From positions 1 through 54,091 of the forward strand of contig JAAAJB010000204.1 of assembly GCA_016098155.1 (NCBI GenBank): DNA of 54,091 nt, written 5' to 3'. This document shows positions 20,464 through 33,552 of the stretch, piece after piece. This DNA is from Actinomortierella ambigua. Taxonomy: Eukaryota > Mortierellomycota > Mortierellomycetes > Mortierellales > Mortierellaceae. The translations under genes were made by a program, and so were the position numbers. Position 1 is the stretch's first letter, and each line of letters begins with the position of its first letter. A model generated the notes under the pieces. That model did no database searches. It saw only the letters and a list, made by a program, of their open reading frames with translations, and was not told the DNA's origin.

Positions 20464-23080
20464 AGGAAAAGATGCGCTTTTGTTAAAACCCCATCAATAT
20501 ATTAGTTCGTTTCTCTCACTGGGAAACGAATTGAAAGACGCGGATTACCTCCAATCTTTTTGTTTTTCTTCGCAAATATCAAAGGCCCAAATCCAAAATA
20601 AACCAAGGGCATATCTGAGAAGCACTCGAATAACCAACTTCAAAGCTATACCTCTTCCGAATATGGAGCAGAGTATTCCAAGAGATTGGGTCAGTGTCAT
20701 GACGAATGGCATTGGGCCAAAAGCCTACAGAGTAGACCATTGGTCCCCATCGATGCTGTAAGGAAAGGAAAGAATGAAAGCGTGAAAAGACTAGGGTTAA
20801 AGCTGCCTCAGGGCCGGACTGCATGGCAGGGGATCAGACGTCCGAACGCGCAAGAGAGACCCTCAAAAGAATAAGGTTGGTTCTCAGGCAACTCACACAG
20901 CATTTTTTTTTTTTTTTTGGATGACAAATAGGTGACCAGCAGAAATTACACGACTGAAAATCCCCCCCCCTGCAGTGGTATGTCGTGTCGTTCAAGTCCA
21001 TACCCGGTCGTTGTCGCCGCGTCGGACCTGCAAGTCATCGAGGGGAGTGCGGGCCCGCTGCTCCAAGATCCCATCCCCTCCTCCCCCTCGTGCACCTCTG
21101 GCACCGGATCGGCGCTTTGGAGTATGCCATCCAAGACGGCGTACTACTTATTTCGCTCAGTGTTATTGGCGCAGTCCCCAAGAAGGGCGTAACCTCATCA
21201 TACATCTCAGTCGCTTCGGGGGGAAAAGAGGGCACTATGGGCCAGTTCGTGGGTGGGGGAACCAGTTTTGCGAGAATGTAAGGATTAAGAGTTATTAATA
21301 GCATGAGGACCTGGATGACAAAGTCGACTTCCTGGACAACGAGCTCATGTTTGCTGTGTCGCTTACAAAAGGGCAGAATATCATGGAGAATCTACGCCGC
21401 CAGAGCGCCCAACGTTAAAAACACAACAACATCGAGCGGTCATTACAACAACACATCCCACGACCCTACAACCATCTAATTTTTACACTCGTCTATATTG
21501 CAATCGCTAAAAAAACACACACACACAAATAGTTCTTTATAGGCCACCCTGGAGCGATGAGCCTGTTTGGTCGGTGTCATTTCCTGCGGCGCCATTTCGG
21601 CAATACAACGGCCAATAGCCTTGTAGGTACTTGTAACCTGCACTACCTGAATGCCAAACGCACCACGATCCGAGGCTTGAGTGTCTAAGACTGTGAGAAG
21701 CATGAAGTCGAGAACCTCCACCGTGATGTCCGAACAGCGAAATCACCTCTTGACGGATTGCACGATGCCCCCCCTCCCCCTTCCACCAAGGCCAATGTCG
21801 GTTTGCTCTATGATGAGCGATTTGGCAAGATTGTTCATCCGTGAAGTCGAAGGGTAACCAGCTAGCTCTCACTTGTCTATCGAACCATACTCATTGATTG
21901 AATTGAGTATTGAGTAACGCAAAGCTTCGAGAGGCAGAGTACTTGTATCCTTCCTCTGCCCTGATTTCCTGAGTCGCCTACGCCCAGACCAAGAATGATG
22001 AAGACTGGTTGATACCAACAATGACTGCATGTAAAAGGGCAACAGAGAGCAATCATTCCATTTCAGAATTTTCTCGTCTGGCACACTTTTGGCAGCTACA
22101 TTTGGTGGCAGTAAAAGAGGAAGGTGACTGAGAATGGCATCTCGAGAATGGATGGGTTTGTCCCTCGGGGATTTGTGTGTTTCATGTGAATCCGCAACTT
22201 TGTCCATGGTAACGACACGATATACCATTGTGCAGAGGAGAGCCAGAGATGTGGAAGGAAGCGGCTATCAATAAAGTATTGAAACTTGGCGGGGTTAAGA
22301 TGTGTCCCAGTCGATAAAACCGCGGTGTGTAAAGATTGCCATGGACGAGCGAGTCGTTTTATTTTTCCTCCGCGAGAACGACAAGACAAAGGTGAAAGAT
22401 CTCTGTTGTTGACCACGCATGGTTGCGTCCAGCGGTATGTATATCCTTGCTTGTCTCATCCATGAACACCTGCTGTTCCTGATCCCGATGCCATGTACTT
22501 GGGCGAGTCTTACAATTACCGACATTGTCCAGGAGAACCTTGATAATGGAAAGTGGTTCATACTCTAGCCGTACCTTTTTCACGTTGTCCTGATCCCAAC
22601 GACCCGTGAAGTGGTCGCGCCTCAACATTCTTAACATCCACTTCTCCTCGAATCCCCCAAAAATGCCACCCTCTGTGAATTGTAAAGTACTTTTTTTTCT
22701 TTTCATTGGAGCTACTATGTGCGGTGTGAAGGAGACTGAAGGAAACATGTGAACAAAATGACGTTGCAAGGATGAGAGGATTTTTTCGTGTGCATGCCGC
22801 CTGCGAGAGGGAAGGAAGGGAGAAAGAAAGGGAGTGCGTGGGTTGGGAAAGGTTGTAGGCGGCCTCTGTGTTCATGCCAAGGACAGCAAAAACTCCACGA
22901 GGGTATAATGGTACAAGTAATAGTAATAGTAATAAAATGAGCGGTATTAATGGCAGGTGAACAAAGAGATTGAATGGCCAGTAAATGTGTCGAAATTCCA
23001 CGCGGGATTCGTTGACTCGGAGAAAACTTTTTTGTTTTTGATCGCCACCTCCTTTTCAATCCCGCCTCATCAAGCTAGGC
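20464..23080. other. Intergenic region with possible gene remnants
   Basis: At 21300-21418 a plus frame reads EDLDDKVDFLDNELMFAVSL, then TKGQNIMENLRRQSAQR and a stop, which looks like a C-terminal exon; at 21000-21290 several frames have Gly/Ala/Pro-rich text, but no clean join was found. At 21860-21550 minus-strand text (SLIIEQTDIGLGGRGRGG, and in frame after a TGA EVLDFMLLTVLDTQASDRGA) also looks like former coding sequence. From 21900 to 23080 nothing was recognised. A C10 run lies at 20961-20970. Confidence 0.35.
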
Positions 23081-25954
23081 TTAGCTGCCGTTTTTGTCCC
23101 TATCCGCCTTCAGCCGCTGGACCTCTTCACGCAGCATCTCCACCTCCTTGGTCAAGTCATCCTGTGCTGCCTTCATGTTGGAGATGTAGTCCACCGCTAT
23201 GAAATCGCCCCAGAACGAAGAGAAAAAGAGAAGGTGACGAGATGAGTTGGCATGTCCTGTCGCCTTTCCTGCTCATCTTTCCAAGTTTTGTCTTTATGTT
23301 TCGTACCTTTACTAAGGATCTCCCATTTGGACGTCTTGAGACTTCGATCGACTGGCAAAGAGTCCCGGAGTTCGTCAAACAGCTCCTTCATCTCCTTCCG
23401 GCGCTTGCGCTCAGCGAGCTTGTGGGATATCCGGAGCTCGGGCGAACGCGAGTAAGGTGTCTCGGGCTTTTGTCCGCTAGAGTCTGTTGCCGGGTATCCG
23501 GGATGATATCCGGGATACAGATGAGTGCCCGGGGGTGCCGGGTGGCCCTGCAGAGGTGGTGGCTGGTGGGGTCCTTCGGAGCCATTGGAGAGATGCATCC
23601 TCTCCATGTCAATGTTCATCCGATGATCATAATCCTGCTGTGGTTGGTGCATTGCATGGTGGTGCACATCTGCAACAGAAGAGCGGCGCGAAAGGCTGGC
23701 GCCAGCATCGGAGAGCAGTGAAGGGCGCCGCGGTTGGTGAGGCGGGAACAGTGGTCGGCCATGCTCCATAGATTGGCCACTGCCTGGCACAGCGTGTGGC
23801 AGGCCATGCGGCTTGATCTCTGCTGCTGGCTGGAGACTGAGTGTCGGGACTGATCCATGATGAACAATAGACGCTCGGCGAGGGGGGCTCGAGGGTGCCG
23901 AGTAAGGCTGCCGAGCCTGATGGTAAGGATGGTGGAGGGCAGCATCCGGAATAGAATCACGACGTTTGGCTGGTGGATAGTCCAGTGCGGTTGAGGTGTG
24001 TACTTGCGACAATGGTGTTCCCGAGGTTTTTCGCTTCAGTCCTGGATGATGATGGCCATGGGGCCCTGGCCCGCCAGGTGCACCAAGAGGGTCGCTGTGA
24101 GCAATAGAGTGGCGGCGCTGAGGTTCCTGTGCGAGGAGTTGGCCCAATGGCCCTGCGCTACTGTGAATTGATGGCAAAGACTCTCGCCGAGAGGCGGCCA
24201 GGTCAGATTGGCGGAACTGTGGGGCGTGTGAGACATAGTGTGGAGGCTCGACTGGCGACGATGTCGACGCAGGATAGTGTCGGTGTTCAGGCGAGGATGG
24301 GCCAGCATAGTGGGAAGGACTAGTCTCCATCAGGGACGGGCGTCTCGAGTCTACGAGCGTGTGACCAGAGTTGGGACCGGCCGAGGCGTGATACTCTGGG
24401 TCGGTAATAGACCCCCGCCGTGAGTTGCTCATGTAGCTGTGGAGCGGGTGGGAAGGCTCAATTGGGGGCAGAGGTCGACCCTGGAAGGGCTCGGGCGGAG
24501 AGGGTGTTGGCGGGGAGGGTGTGGACGGTGTCGCGTGGAGCGCCGAGGTCGATGACGAGAGTGAAGAGGACGAAGGCGACGTAGAGTTGGCAACAACGCT
24601 ATGGCTCCCAGGCAGCGGCTGCTGCTGCTGCTGCTGCTGCTTTTGCTGTGGTTGTTGTGGTTGTTGTTGTTGATGATGATGATGTTGAGACGCCAAAGGC
24701 GCAGGGACACTGGTTGTGCCAGGCGCGGGCAGGTTGCTAGCGCTATTGTTGCCGATGCCAAGGTTGGGATGTGCAACTGAGCCTTCGTGATACAACTCTT
24801 GAGCTGGCGGTTGATGGTCGCCTTGGTGAGGAGTTGTCGGTGTGGAACCATACTCCCTGCGCTGCTGCTGCGAGGCTGGCCCTGCGTGAGGTGGTGGCTG
24901 GTGGTGATAGTATGGCTTCTGGGTGCCTGCGGCACTCACGGATGAAGCAGTGTAGGACGAGTCTGGTGGAGATGGATGAGCACCATTAGGCGCATGGACA
25001 CTGTCTGGATGGCTGTTGTGCGGGCCAGGAGGGCCAGGAGGGTACGGATGTGAGTAGTGGCCACTGTAAGGGACTGGTGGCTGTTGGTGCGGGTGCGGGT
25101 GAAGATGGTGTTGAGGGCTCGGGGTCGGAGAGGGATGATCGATGGAATCCCGCCGTGCGCTCGGCATGGGATGGTCGACGGAGGTGGCCGTGGGAGGGGC
25201 TGCAGCTGTGGCCTGCATCTGGCAGTTGTTGGTGGGTGAAGGAGATTGCTCAGAGGAGGTAGCTACTGAAGGATGAGGGAAGAGATGATGGATAATGGCG
25301 TGAACGTGAGTAATGATGATGAGAGAAGGAGAGAGAAATGGAATGGAAGAAGAGATAGAGAGAGAGCGAGAGTGAGTGAGTGAGGGAGGGAGAGAGGAGG
25401 AAAAAAAAAAAAAAAAAAAAAAAAAAGGAAAAGAAGGAAACAAAAGAGACCGACAGGCAGGCAGGCAGGTAGGCAGGAGGAAGAAGGAGGAGACACAGGT
25501 CAACAGGGAGATAGGCAAGAAGGGAGGAAGAAGAAGAGGAAGAGGAAGAAGAAGAGGAAGAAGAAGGATACACAAACACCCAGCACAGAAAAAGAAAAAA
25601 GAAAAAGACACGCAAGACACGAACGAACAATACGCACAGAAGGAAGCAAATGAGGATGGGGGGGGCGGAGAGGAAGGGAAGGAGGAAGCTTTGTGTGATA
25701 GAAGGAAACAAAAAACAACAACAACACGCTGCTGCCACGATGGAGGAGGACGAGGCCAAGGGAGGAGGGGGGAGAGGGAAGGAGGGAAGGGCCTGGTGGT
25801 GGGTGGGTGAGAAGGGGACAAAGTGTGTGGTGGGGTGTGTGGGAGAGAAAGAGAGAGAGAGAAAAAAAAAAAGACAATGAAGAGGAAGTAAACAGTTGGC
25901 AGAGAGAAACACGGACATACACACACACATTCAACCTACTCTTCTTTCTCTCTT

Positions 25955-25990
<36 letters not shown>

Positions 25991-28023
25991 CCTCACTCTC
26001 TCTCAGCTCTGCCTGCTCCTCTACCTCTCCCTGCTGCCATATGGCAATGGATAGGGGGGAAGGGAAGGGAGAGGGAGAGAAGGGGATATTATTTCTTCAA
26101 TAATGCAATGCCATTGTTCAGTGGCAAGAGAGCTGTTTCTGAATCACTCTTTCACGTTTCCCCCCCAAAGGAGAGGGAAGAGTGCGACTGAGAGTGAGAG
26201 TGAGAGTGAGTGAAAAAGTGCGACCAAGTGAGTGAGAGAAGGCGTGAGCATGAAAACGAGCGAGCCAGCCCCTCCTCTCTCACTCTCTCTCTCTCTCTCA
26301 CTCTCTCCCTCCTCCTCCCTTGCCCCTCCCAACGGCAGAGAGGCATGGAGTGGAGCCCTTATGAATCATTCATCGCTCATTCCGTTGTCTGAAAGAAAAA
26401 AGAATTACCTTGCAAAGAAGAAGAAGACGAGGGAGAGGCGGCAGGAGAAGCGTGTAACTTAGGAGGGCGTGGGACGACACCAAAAGAGGGAGGAGGGGCT
26501 TCTGCTCGGGCAAAAGTACAGGCAACAGCAGGAGGAAGAGGGGCATGGACAGCATTGGTAGCATTTGCATTTGTGGCAGCAGCCCGTGCATATCCCCACT
26601 TGCTACTACCCTCGTGTGTCTTAATGTGGTCGAGGTGGTCGAGTCGGGCATCCCTTCCCTGATGATGCTGCTGCTGCTGCTGCTGCTGCAGATTCTGCCT
26701 CTGTTGCTGCTGCTCCTGATGGTTGCGTGTCGTTGTTGCCGTCGTCGTCAGCATCATTGTCCTCCTGTTGGACCCGTCCTCGCTGTTATTGTTGTTGTTG
26801 TTGTTGCCATTGCTGGTGTTGTTGTGATTGTTGTGATTGTTGCTGTTGCTGGTGTTACTGGCGCTATTGCTGAGAAAAGTTTCCGCTACACTCGGAGCCC
26901 CAACTTGCTGATGTTGTTGCTCCTCCTCCCCTTCTCCCTCCCCCTCCTCCTCATCCTTCTCCGCCTCCGCGTCTCTCTCCCTCTCGTGCACATGGTGCAC
27001 CTGCACCTGCCGCTCAGATATCAACCCATCGCTGCAGCTGCTCAGCTGCCGAGGGGGCTCGCGATTGGCGTCGCGCGGGTCATCGGAGCCATCTCCGCCA
27101 ATACCACCAGTTCGTCTCACACCACCACCACCGTCGGACCCAAACGTTGCAATTGCACCAGCAGGAGTAACAGGAGAGCCCGCAAAAAGGTTGTGCTTAA
27201 TCGCCGGAACAAAACGCGACGGAATAGGGTGTGCCATAGCGACACTGCCACCTACGGATGCCGTTGCTACTGTTAGTAACGTCGCGTTCCAACGGCGGTC
27301 GTGATCGTGATCGTGATCGTAATCGTGGTCTTGACCGCCGCCATGATCTTGATCGTGATGGTCGAGGTCCATCGCGCCGGCGGTCATATGCTCACTGCCG
27401 CTGCCAGTGATCGTTCTGTGACGCCTCTCCACAGCCCTCACTTCTACTTGAGCCACCACATCTTCGTCTGTATTCTCCGCGTGCAGCTGCAGTGGATGTA
27501 CACTAGCACTGTTGTGATACGCGTAGTTGCCCACAAAACGTGGCAGGGCAAAGGAGGGAAGAGGTGGAGGGGTAGGTGAAAAGGCAGTGACATTATTATC
27601 AGATACCTGCGGCTGATGGTGAGGCGCGCGTTCCTCATCTAGATAACATTGTGGTTGATGGTGATGCTGTTGTTGTCGCCATTGATCATGCTGCTGCTGC
27701 CGTTGTTGTTGTGACACCGCAGATGTACTACTACTTCGCGTGGGACAAGCACTCTTCTCCCGGTTGAATGCTGACGAAGTAGGCTCGGCCGCTGTTGCGG
27801 ACACTGCCGTCGCGAGATAGGAAAAGGGCGACGCGGGTACATGCTGCTCGCTGTCCTGTCGCGAGCTGCTTGCACTCAGTGCTGACGGGAGCTGATGATG
27901 GAGCTGAGGATGATGGTGATGATGATGACCGTGATAGGCAGTGTAAAAAGTGTTTCTACCAGGGCTTGGCGACGAGTTGTCTAGTGCCATGGTTGAATGA
28001 GAATGAACTGATGTGCGATTCAT
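23081..28023 (-). CDS. Large bHLH transcription factor (proposed three-exon model)
   Basis: Proposed exons 28023-26409, 25265-23307 and 23196-23081 give 1229 residues. The last join (donor gtacga, acceptor ttcatag) completes the helix-loop-helix: basic region RISHKLAERKRRKEMKE (from 1150), helix 1 LFDELRDSL, loop, helix 2 ILSKAVDYISNM, then a leucine-zipper-like coil EVEMLREEVQRLKADRD to the stop. His, Glu and Arg of the basic region fit the E-box contact pattern of CACGTG-type bHLH factors. The rest is low-complexity Pro/Ser/His/Gln-rich sequence with poly-Gln, poly-Asn and (DH)n tracts. The first join spans a 1143-nt intron (donor gtaatt, acceptor ccttcag) and preserves phase; otherwise the protein would start at the ATG at 25218 with 675 residues. 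It is probably nuclear. The bHLH part is certain, the N-terminal exon less so. Confidence 0.75.
25266..26408 (-). other. Proposed 1143-nt intron rich in (TC)n/(AG)n
   Basis: Between the two large bHLH exons the sequence is a succession of purine/pyrimidine tracts: an A26 run at about 25400, GGAAGAAGA-type runs at 25470-25570, (GA)n at 25845-25870, (TC)n at 25940-26000 and (TC)n at 26275-26310. Long open frames across it on both strands are side effects of this composition. If the large-intron model is wrong, this is the promoter and leader of the shorter bHLH gene. Confidence 0.55.
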
Positions 28024-29811
28024 GAGATGAAGAGCGTGTCAGAGAATGTCAATGAGAAGAAAGAAAGAAAGAGAGAGAGAGAGATAGAGAGGGAAAGAGG
28101 AGAGAATAAAGTAGCGAAGGAGCGAGGAGAAGGGGAAGAAAATCAGGATATAAAAAGACGAGGATGGAAGGGTGCAGCAGGGTCAAGAAACTTCGGGGTT
28201 CAGCACCACATCGACAGAGGACAAAAAGGAGAGCACGACGAACACAGGGCAAGGGCAACCTAGTACGTCGTCTACTGCAAGGATAGGTCAGCGATGCAGG
28301 ATCGGGATCTGCAGCACAATAAAAAAGAAAAAAAAAACGAGGATGGGCCCCTTTCTTTCCGCCTCAGCAATAAAAAGTTCTTGTAGATGGGGCATTGGAT
28401 GGCCATGAGGTACCATTGGCTCGTAAGTCTGGTATGGTTTCGTGCGACGCAAGGGCCAGGCAATTCTTCCCCGAATGGACAGTTGACCACAACAAGGGGA
28501 TCGTCCCCCTTTCCTCTGTCCGAGGAGCCCAGGCAGAGTGAGAAGGACCATTGGTGCGAGTGACTTCACAAGAGACAACAAAATTGCACTAGCAACTTGA
28601 GAGCAGCATTGAACTCCTCGTGTCTTGGGAGCTCTCCTTCAACTGTGAAGCTGGAGAGAGCGGGGTGAAGAAAGAACAGGCTGACAGGGTTAGGTGGTGT
28701 TGTGTATGTGTGGGGGAGGGGAGACCTTGAAGCGTTTAGAAGAGTCGCACAACAAAGGGGGAAGGATAGAAAGTCGTACAAAAAAACATAGGAGCTTTGC
28801 TGTTTCCCAGAGCTACTCGTGTCAAAAATGTCATGTTGTATTCCCGTGTACAATCATTGCTCGTGGATGGTCCAGTATTTGCTCTTGTATTGTCCTCATG
28901 GTTGCTACTCAACCGTACTAGCCCATGACGCTCTTGGCTTTCTGCTAGGCACTTTTTTTTTCCGTTCTCACTTTCCGTTGGAACGAACCGAAGGGAGGAA
29001 TAAAAGGGGAGCTCAAAGAAAAGGTTGTCCATGGCAGGAGGAGACTGAAGGAGGGAGTGAAGGGAGGAAGGAAGGAAGGTGCTCTATTTTTTTTTTTTTT
29101 TTTTTTGCTGGCAGTCAGTGTTGATTGAGCTGGAAAAGAAAAAAAAAGGGGGCAGAGAAGGGTGTGACAACAAGTGGGGAGAGGAGAGCACACCTCCACG
29201 CCTGTCTGGTGGGAGCAGGAATAGACAAACAGGTGCACACGCACGCACACACGCACACACACACACTCACACACACTCACACACACACATAAACATACAC
29301 ACACAGATACACACCGGGAATGAAAGAAGGAAAGAGAAGAGGAGCGTGCATGAATGAGTGGAAACAGAGAAAGAAAAAGAACAAGAAACATAAACGAGAC
29401 GAGTTGCAATACTGGACAGGAGTCGCTTAGGAATCAGAACTATATGAGCTTTGTTGGATATGACTACCCTGCATCCGGTGGCCTTGAATGTCTACCATAT
29501 AAAGGTCCCATATTGTCGGAATGCGCACCAGACATGATGGATCGCTGGAAGAACAGCCTATTTTCGCGTTGAGAAACCAGCTGCGTGGCTCCTTGCAGAA
29601 GCCTCTTTGCACACTGAATGTGCGCAGCGTTTCATCCAGTTGCGACGTGGCTATCCGTTCATGTGTTTACAGTAGTGGTACACAAGGTCCAAACCGTTTC
29701 CTTCCAAGTTTACTCATTTATTGACTTGATACCTCCTTACAAAGCAATGCTGCCAACCACGTCGAAAAAAGGGAGAGGGGCGGCATAGTACAGAAGCTAT
29801 TGAGAGCATGC
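28024..29811. other. Intergenic region with microsatellites
   Basis: This holds the upstream region of the bHLH gene and the downstream region of IWS1. (GA)n runs lie at 28060-28100, a T19 run at about 29088-29106 and a mixed (CA)n array at 29238-29312. No gene was recognised; the frames across the repeats are low-complexity. Confidence 0.55.
29238..29312. repeat. (CA)n microsatellite
   Basis: About 75 bases of CA dinucleotides with G, T and A interruptions. On the opposite strand it reads as Cys/Val repeats, which should not be taken as a gene. Confidence 0.9.
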
Positions 29812-31880
29812 TTATCGACCACCTTGCTTGATGCGCGCCATGTGAGACTTGAACTTTTTGAACCTGTCCACCTTGATGCACGACCACACCAAGAAAAAAA
29901 TAAAGGGAAGGAGAGAGATGTTAGAATAATCAGGTCGTGCTCGGCGCAGTATGTTTGATCCGCCCCTTCTAATTCACCAGTGGTAAACATACCCTTCCAC
30001 CTCTGGACCTATCAAAGGTCACAGACGACTCGGGCATCAAGGCATAGGCGCCACGGTCAACCGAAGGAATGCGCACGCCGCGTACCTTTGCCTCCGCCCT
30101 ACAGCAAGAACACAGGAAGGAAAAGAAGGCGCAGTGTGAGTAGAAAAAAAAAAGGTGTTCACTTCCAATCTGCCACATTTCAAAAGTACATTCGCTACAC
30201 AGTTAAGCCAGAGCCATAATCACATACTCTTCGCCACCGTCATTTCCAATGCGTTCTGGCCGCCTTCGTCCAGCCGAATGTCGCACTGCTTCATCAGCGT
30301 AGCTGATCTTCTTGTCTCTGAAATCCTGGCTCAACTTGACGATTGGTCGGCTCCACTTGTCTATAGTCATGATTCAAAGAAAGGCTAGTTTAGTTGGAAA
30401 CCCACTCCACGCTCATTGCAATGAAAGGACAGCTGTTATATACTGAAGGCAGTACCAACGAGGGAGCCGGCTAGCCTCTTGATAGTTGGTGTGACCCTTG
30501 ACTCATCCACCTTTGTGTAAAAGTACACAACTCTTCCCACGCCACTGTTCACAAGATGGTCTGTCTGAATGGGGAGCTAATCAACATCGTAGGACGAGAA
30601 ATAACACAAACGTTTAGCTGGATTTTCAAATTTGGTCCATCCTCGTCCAGGTAAACGGACCTCGCGAAACAAAACCCTACCTTGTCCAGCAGGACTAAAA
30701 AGTCATGAATGATGTCCAAACTAGGCAACGACGCATCATGCAAAGGTTCAAGCCAAAGCCGCATGGCTTCCAGGATACCATTGTCCAGGAACGTATTGTG
30801 AACCTGCGACCTAGAAGCAGTTTTGCGAGCGATTGCGTGCAGTGGGTGTGAGCTGAAGATGCTGTGGAACTAGCAGTCTACTCGGTGATCATCCACCGCT
30901 TGGCCAATAACAAGTGTGGGGGGGGAAAAATGAACGTACTTGTTCAGCTGCCTCTTGACACTCTCCAGCATCCTGACTTTGTGAAGAGAAGACTCCTTCT
31001 TCAATTTTGCATCAATATCGGCAAAGGCAGCCTCACGCATCTTGCTAACAAAACGCGAGGCGCTTTCGTCCAGTTCGCCATCAATATCTTCTTCATCCTT
31101 TTTCCGTCGCCTGGCTGTCTTTCCGCTCTTTGTTGCATTTTCAAAGTCGCGTTCGAGTTGCTCCAATGCTGCCTGGCGAGCGCTGGGCACACCATCTTGC
31201 CCTGCCTGATCACCCGCCGCTCCATCCTGCTTCTTCTTGACCCTACACACACATAATACAAGTCAATAAGGAAAAAAATGGGTGGGTTATTCCGCTGCAA
31301 AGTCTCGAACAAAGGGGTGAAGTACTGGTAATCGCCGTCTAGAAGTACACGCATCTTAGTCTCGTACAGTTTTCGCTTTGGTTCCGCGGAGGATGTGTCG
31401 CCATCTGCATTCCGCTTCCTGAAGCTTGGTAACTGGACGTTGTCCTCCTCGTTCTCGCCTTCCTGGCCATCTAAAGCTGATGAATCGCCTTCGACTGCTG
31501 TGATATCTCGTTGGCGTTCGTCTATATTGGGTCGATAATACAAGTAAAATGTTGCAGCGTAATTAGCTCCTCTCTCCCGACAACAGTGGTTCTTGTGTCA
31601 AGCAACGTCGTGGCGGAGTAAATGGTCATACTGTCACTGAAGTTGCCATCATCGTCGCCAATGTCCCTTGATGACTTGGGCTCATGTTTCACAATGCGCT
31701 GCTGGGCTTCATCATCACTGTCGTCACCAAAGAGATCCTGATTGATCGATGTCTGCAGGTGTGTGTGAAACAAAAGCGGGTGTTAGCTATTGACATGGAG
31801 CAAACAGAGCCACAGAGGTAGTTTTTTGCTTCCGGGTCCTCTATTGCATGGACAGGCCATTTCATTTTTACCGAGGACAT
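29812..31880 (-). CDS. IWS1: Transcription elongation factor IWS1/Spn1
   Basis: Nine exons can be joined: 31880-31872, 31752-31632, 31521-31326, 31242-30940, 30810-30681, 30576-30456, 30360-30228, 30098-29993 and 29871-29812, total 1179 nt, 392 residues, all phases agreeing. IWS1 binds Spt6 and elongating Pol II in the nucleus. The N-terminal part is acidic (DLFGDDSDDEAQQR). The TFIIS N-terminal-like (LW) domain covers about residues 175-330, with MREAAFADIDAKL, ESVKRQLNKSQVHNTFLDNG, AMRLWLEPLHDASLPSLDI, VGRVVYFYTKV and IKRLAGSLVDKWSRPI. The C-terminus RVDRFKKFKSHMARIKQGGR is basic. The first coding exon is only 9 nt (ATGTCCTCG), inferred from a gtaaaa donor and a cctgcag acceptor; this is the least certain part. 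It is divergent from the TMEM184-like gene, 1.7 kb away. Confidence 0.92.
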
Positions 31881-33552
31881 TGTCGGCAAGGGTGTGTTTA
31901 GAGAGAGAGAAAGGTATTGATGCGACAGACAGACAGACAGGCAGACAGACAAAACTGACAGAACTGACAGAGAAAAGGGGTGTCTCAAAAGAAGCAGAGG
32001 AAGCACAATTGATCGTAAGCGCTGCGCAATGTAGAGTCGGCTGACTGGAGAGAGACAGACAGTTGGGGAGACATGTGTGTGTTGTGTTGCATTGACACAC
32101 ACACCCACACTACTCTTGCATTCTTTCATTGTCTCTGTTCTCTCGTTCTCCATCCAACTCTCTCTCTCCTTCTTTCCTTCTTTCCTTCTTTCTCTCCTTC
32201 TCTCTTCTCCATCCTCCCCTTCCTCCTTCGTCCACACATACCCTACTACTAGTTGGCTCGGCTGGTAGCAAAAGAGTTCTCCCTCAGACCCTTGCCCAGT
32301 ACCGCTTCTCGTACATCCATCCATATCCATTCTGTCACCGCGGTGGTTTCTCGTCTCGGTGCGTAACTTTTTTTTTTTTTTTTTTTTACCGAGGTATGCT
32401 CACAGACTCATGCACCATGTACAGCCTCAACCACCCAGCACAGGATAGGACAAGACAGAACAGGACAGCTGGAGGGGAGGGAGGGGGGCATGCCCTTGAT
32501 ACATTCATTGGGCTAGTCCAGCGTGGCGTGGCCAAAAAAGACGACTAGCAAGCCTTTGTTGGATCGACCTATCGATGGACAGAATTGTGGAATTGGCAGA
32601 CTTTCTTCTCTCCCGTTTCTGTGTGCCCGCCCCCCCCCCCCCTCGTTCTCTCCTTCTCTCTCTCTCTCTCTCCCCCCCCCCCCCCCCTTCCTCCCTTTTC
32701 CTCCCTCTCTCCCCCCCCCCTGTCAATGCATACCTTGTCCTGGTGGGTGGATGGATGGTGGTGGTCGTGATGTTTATTTGTTTGTTGTTGTGTTATTGTT
32801 GCGGTTGCTTCCAGCCCTGTTTTGCACTACCCTCCCTTTTCTCGCTTCTCCTCCGCCCCTCTCCCCTCACGCTCTCTCTCTCTCTCTCTCTCTCTCTTGT
32901 CAGGTTGTCAGTCGGTCGGTCTGCAACAATTCCTTCGCCCCCAACCCCTTCTCATTTCTGTGTTTCTCTATGAGGGTGAAGCACCTTCTTATTGCGGCAA
33001 TCACAACCACACCAGTCTCTCTCCTCATCCTCCTTCCTCCTCCTCTCACAAGCGAGCTGTCCAGCGGTTCGTTTGTACTCGCAACACAAGGGAACACAAC
33101 ATGGGCAGGAGGGATGGATTCGCTCCCTTTTTAGGTCACCTCTCCTATTTGTCAGTGCCCTTCTTCACCGCACTACACGTTACTTCTTGTCAAGACAAGA
33201 AAAAGTGAAAGACGGGATACCAAATCCACCTTTTACCCTTCCACAACCGAGCCAACAATTGTGTTCTTAGTGTACTCCGTCTTGGCATGGGATGATGGTC
33301 CTTGCGCTTTTTTTTTCTTTTTCCCTTCACACACTCTTTCTGTTTCTTGGCACCCTCGTACTCAAAATCAAAGTCTAATCACAACAATTCTTTCCATCTC
33401 GTTCAGAAACTGCGGTTTACTGTTGGCACTCACCCCCCCCCACCCCTGCTCCCAGGCTTGCAGTGCTCTTTCTGTTTCCACCTCGTCCCACGTTGCGCTA
33501 CGCATCGCCTCTCTTTCATCGCCACACGCCCTGTTCTGACCCCTCACCGTGA
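31881..33552. other. Divergent intergenic region between IWS1 and the TMEM184-like gene
   Basis: No gene was recognised. It is packed with simple sequence: (GACA)n at 31922-31970, (TTCC)n/(TC)n at 32160-32210, a T19 run at about 32370, poly-C and (CT)n at 32630-32720, and (CT)n at 32873-32897. Long open frames here (for example 32523-33134) are Ser/Pro/Leu low complexity. It presumably holds both promoters. Confidence 0.6.

Noticed and set aside
25376..25934. Several long overlapping open frames on both strands
   Set aside because: They come from (GA)n/(TC)n and A-rich tracts; the products are Glu/Lys/Arg-rich or Ser/Leu/Phe-rich and have no domain.
32523..33208. Open frame of about 200 codons upstream of the TMEM184-like gene
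   Set aside because: It consists of poly-C and CT repeats giving Pro/Ser/Leu runs, without homology or splice support.
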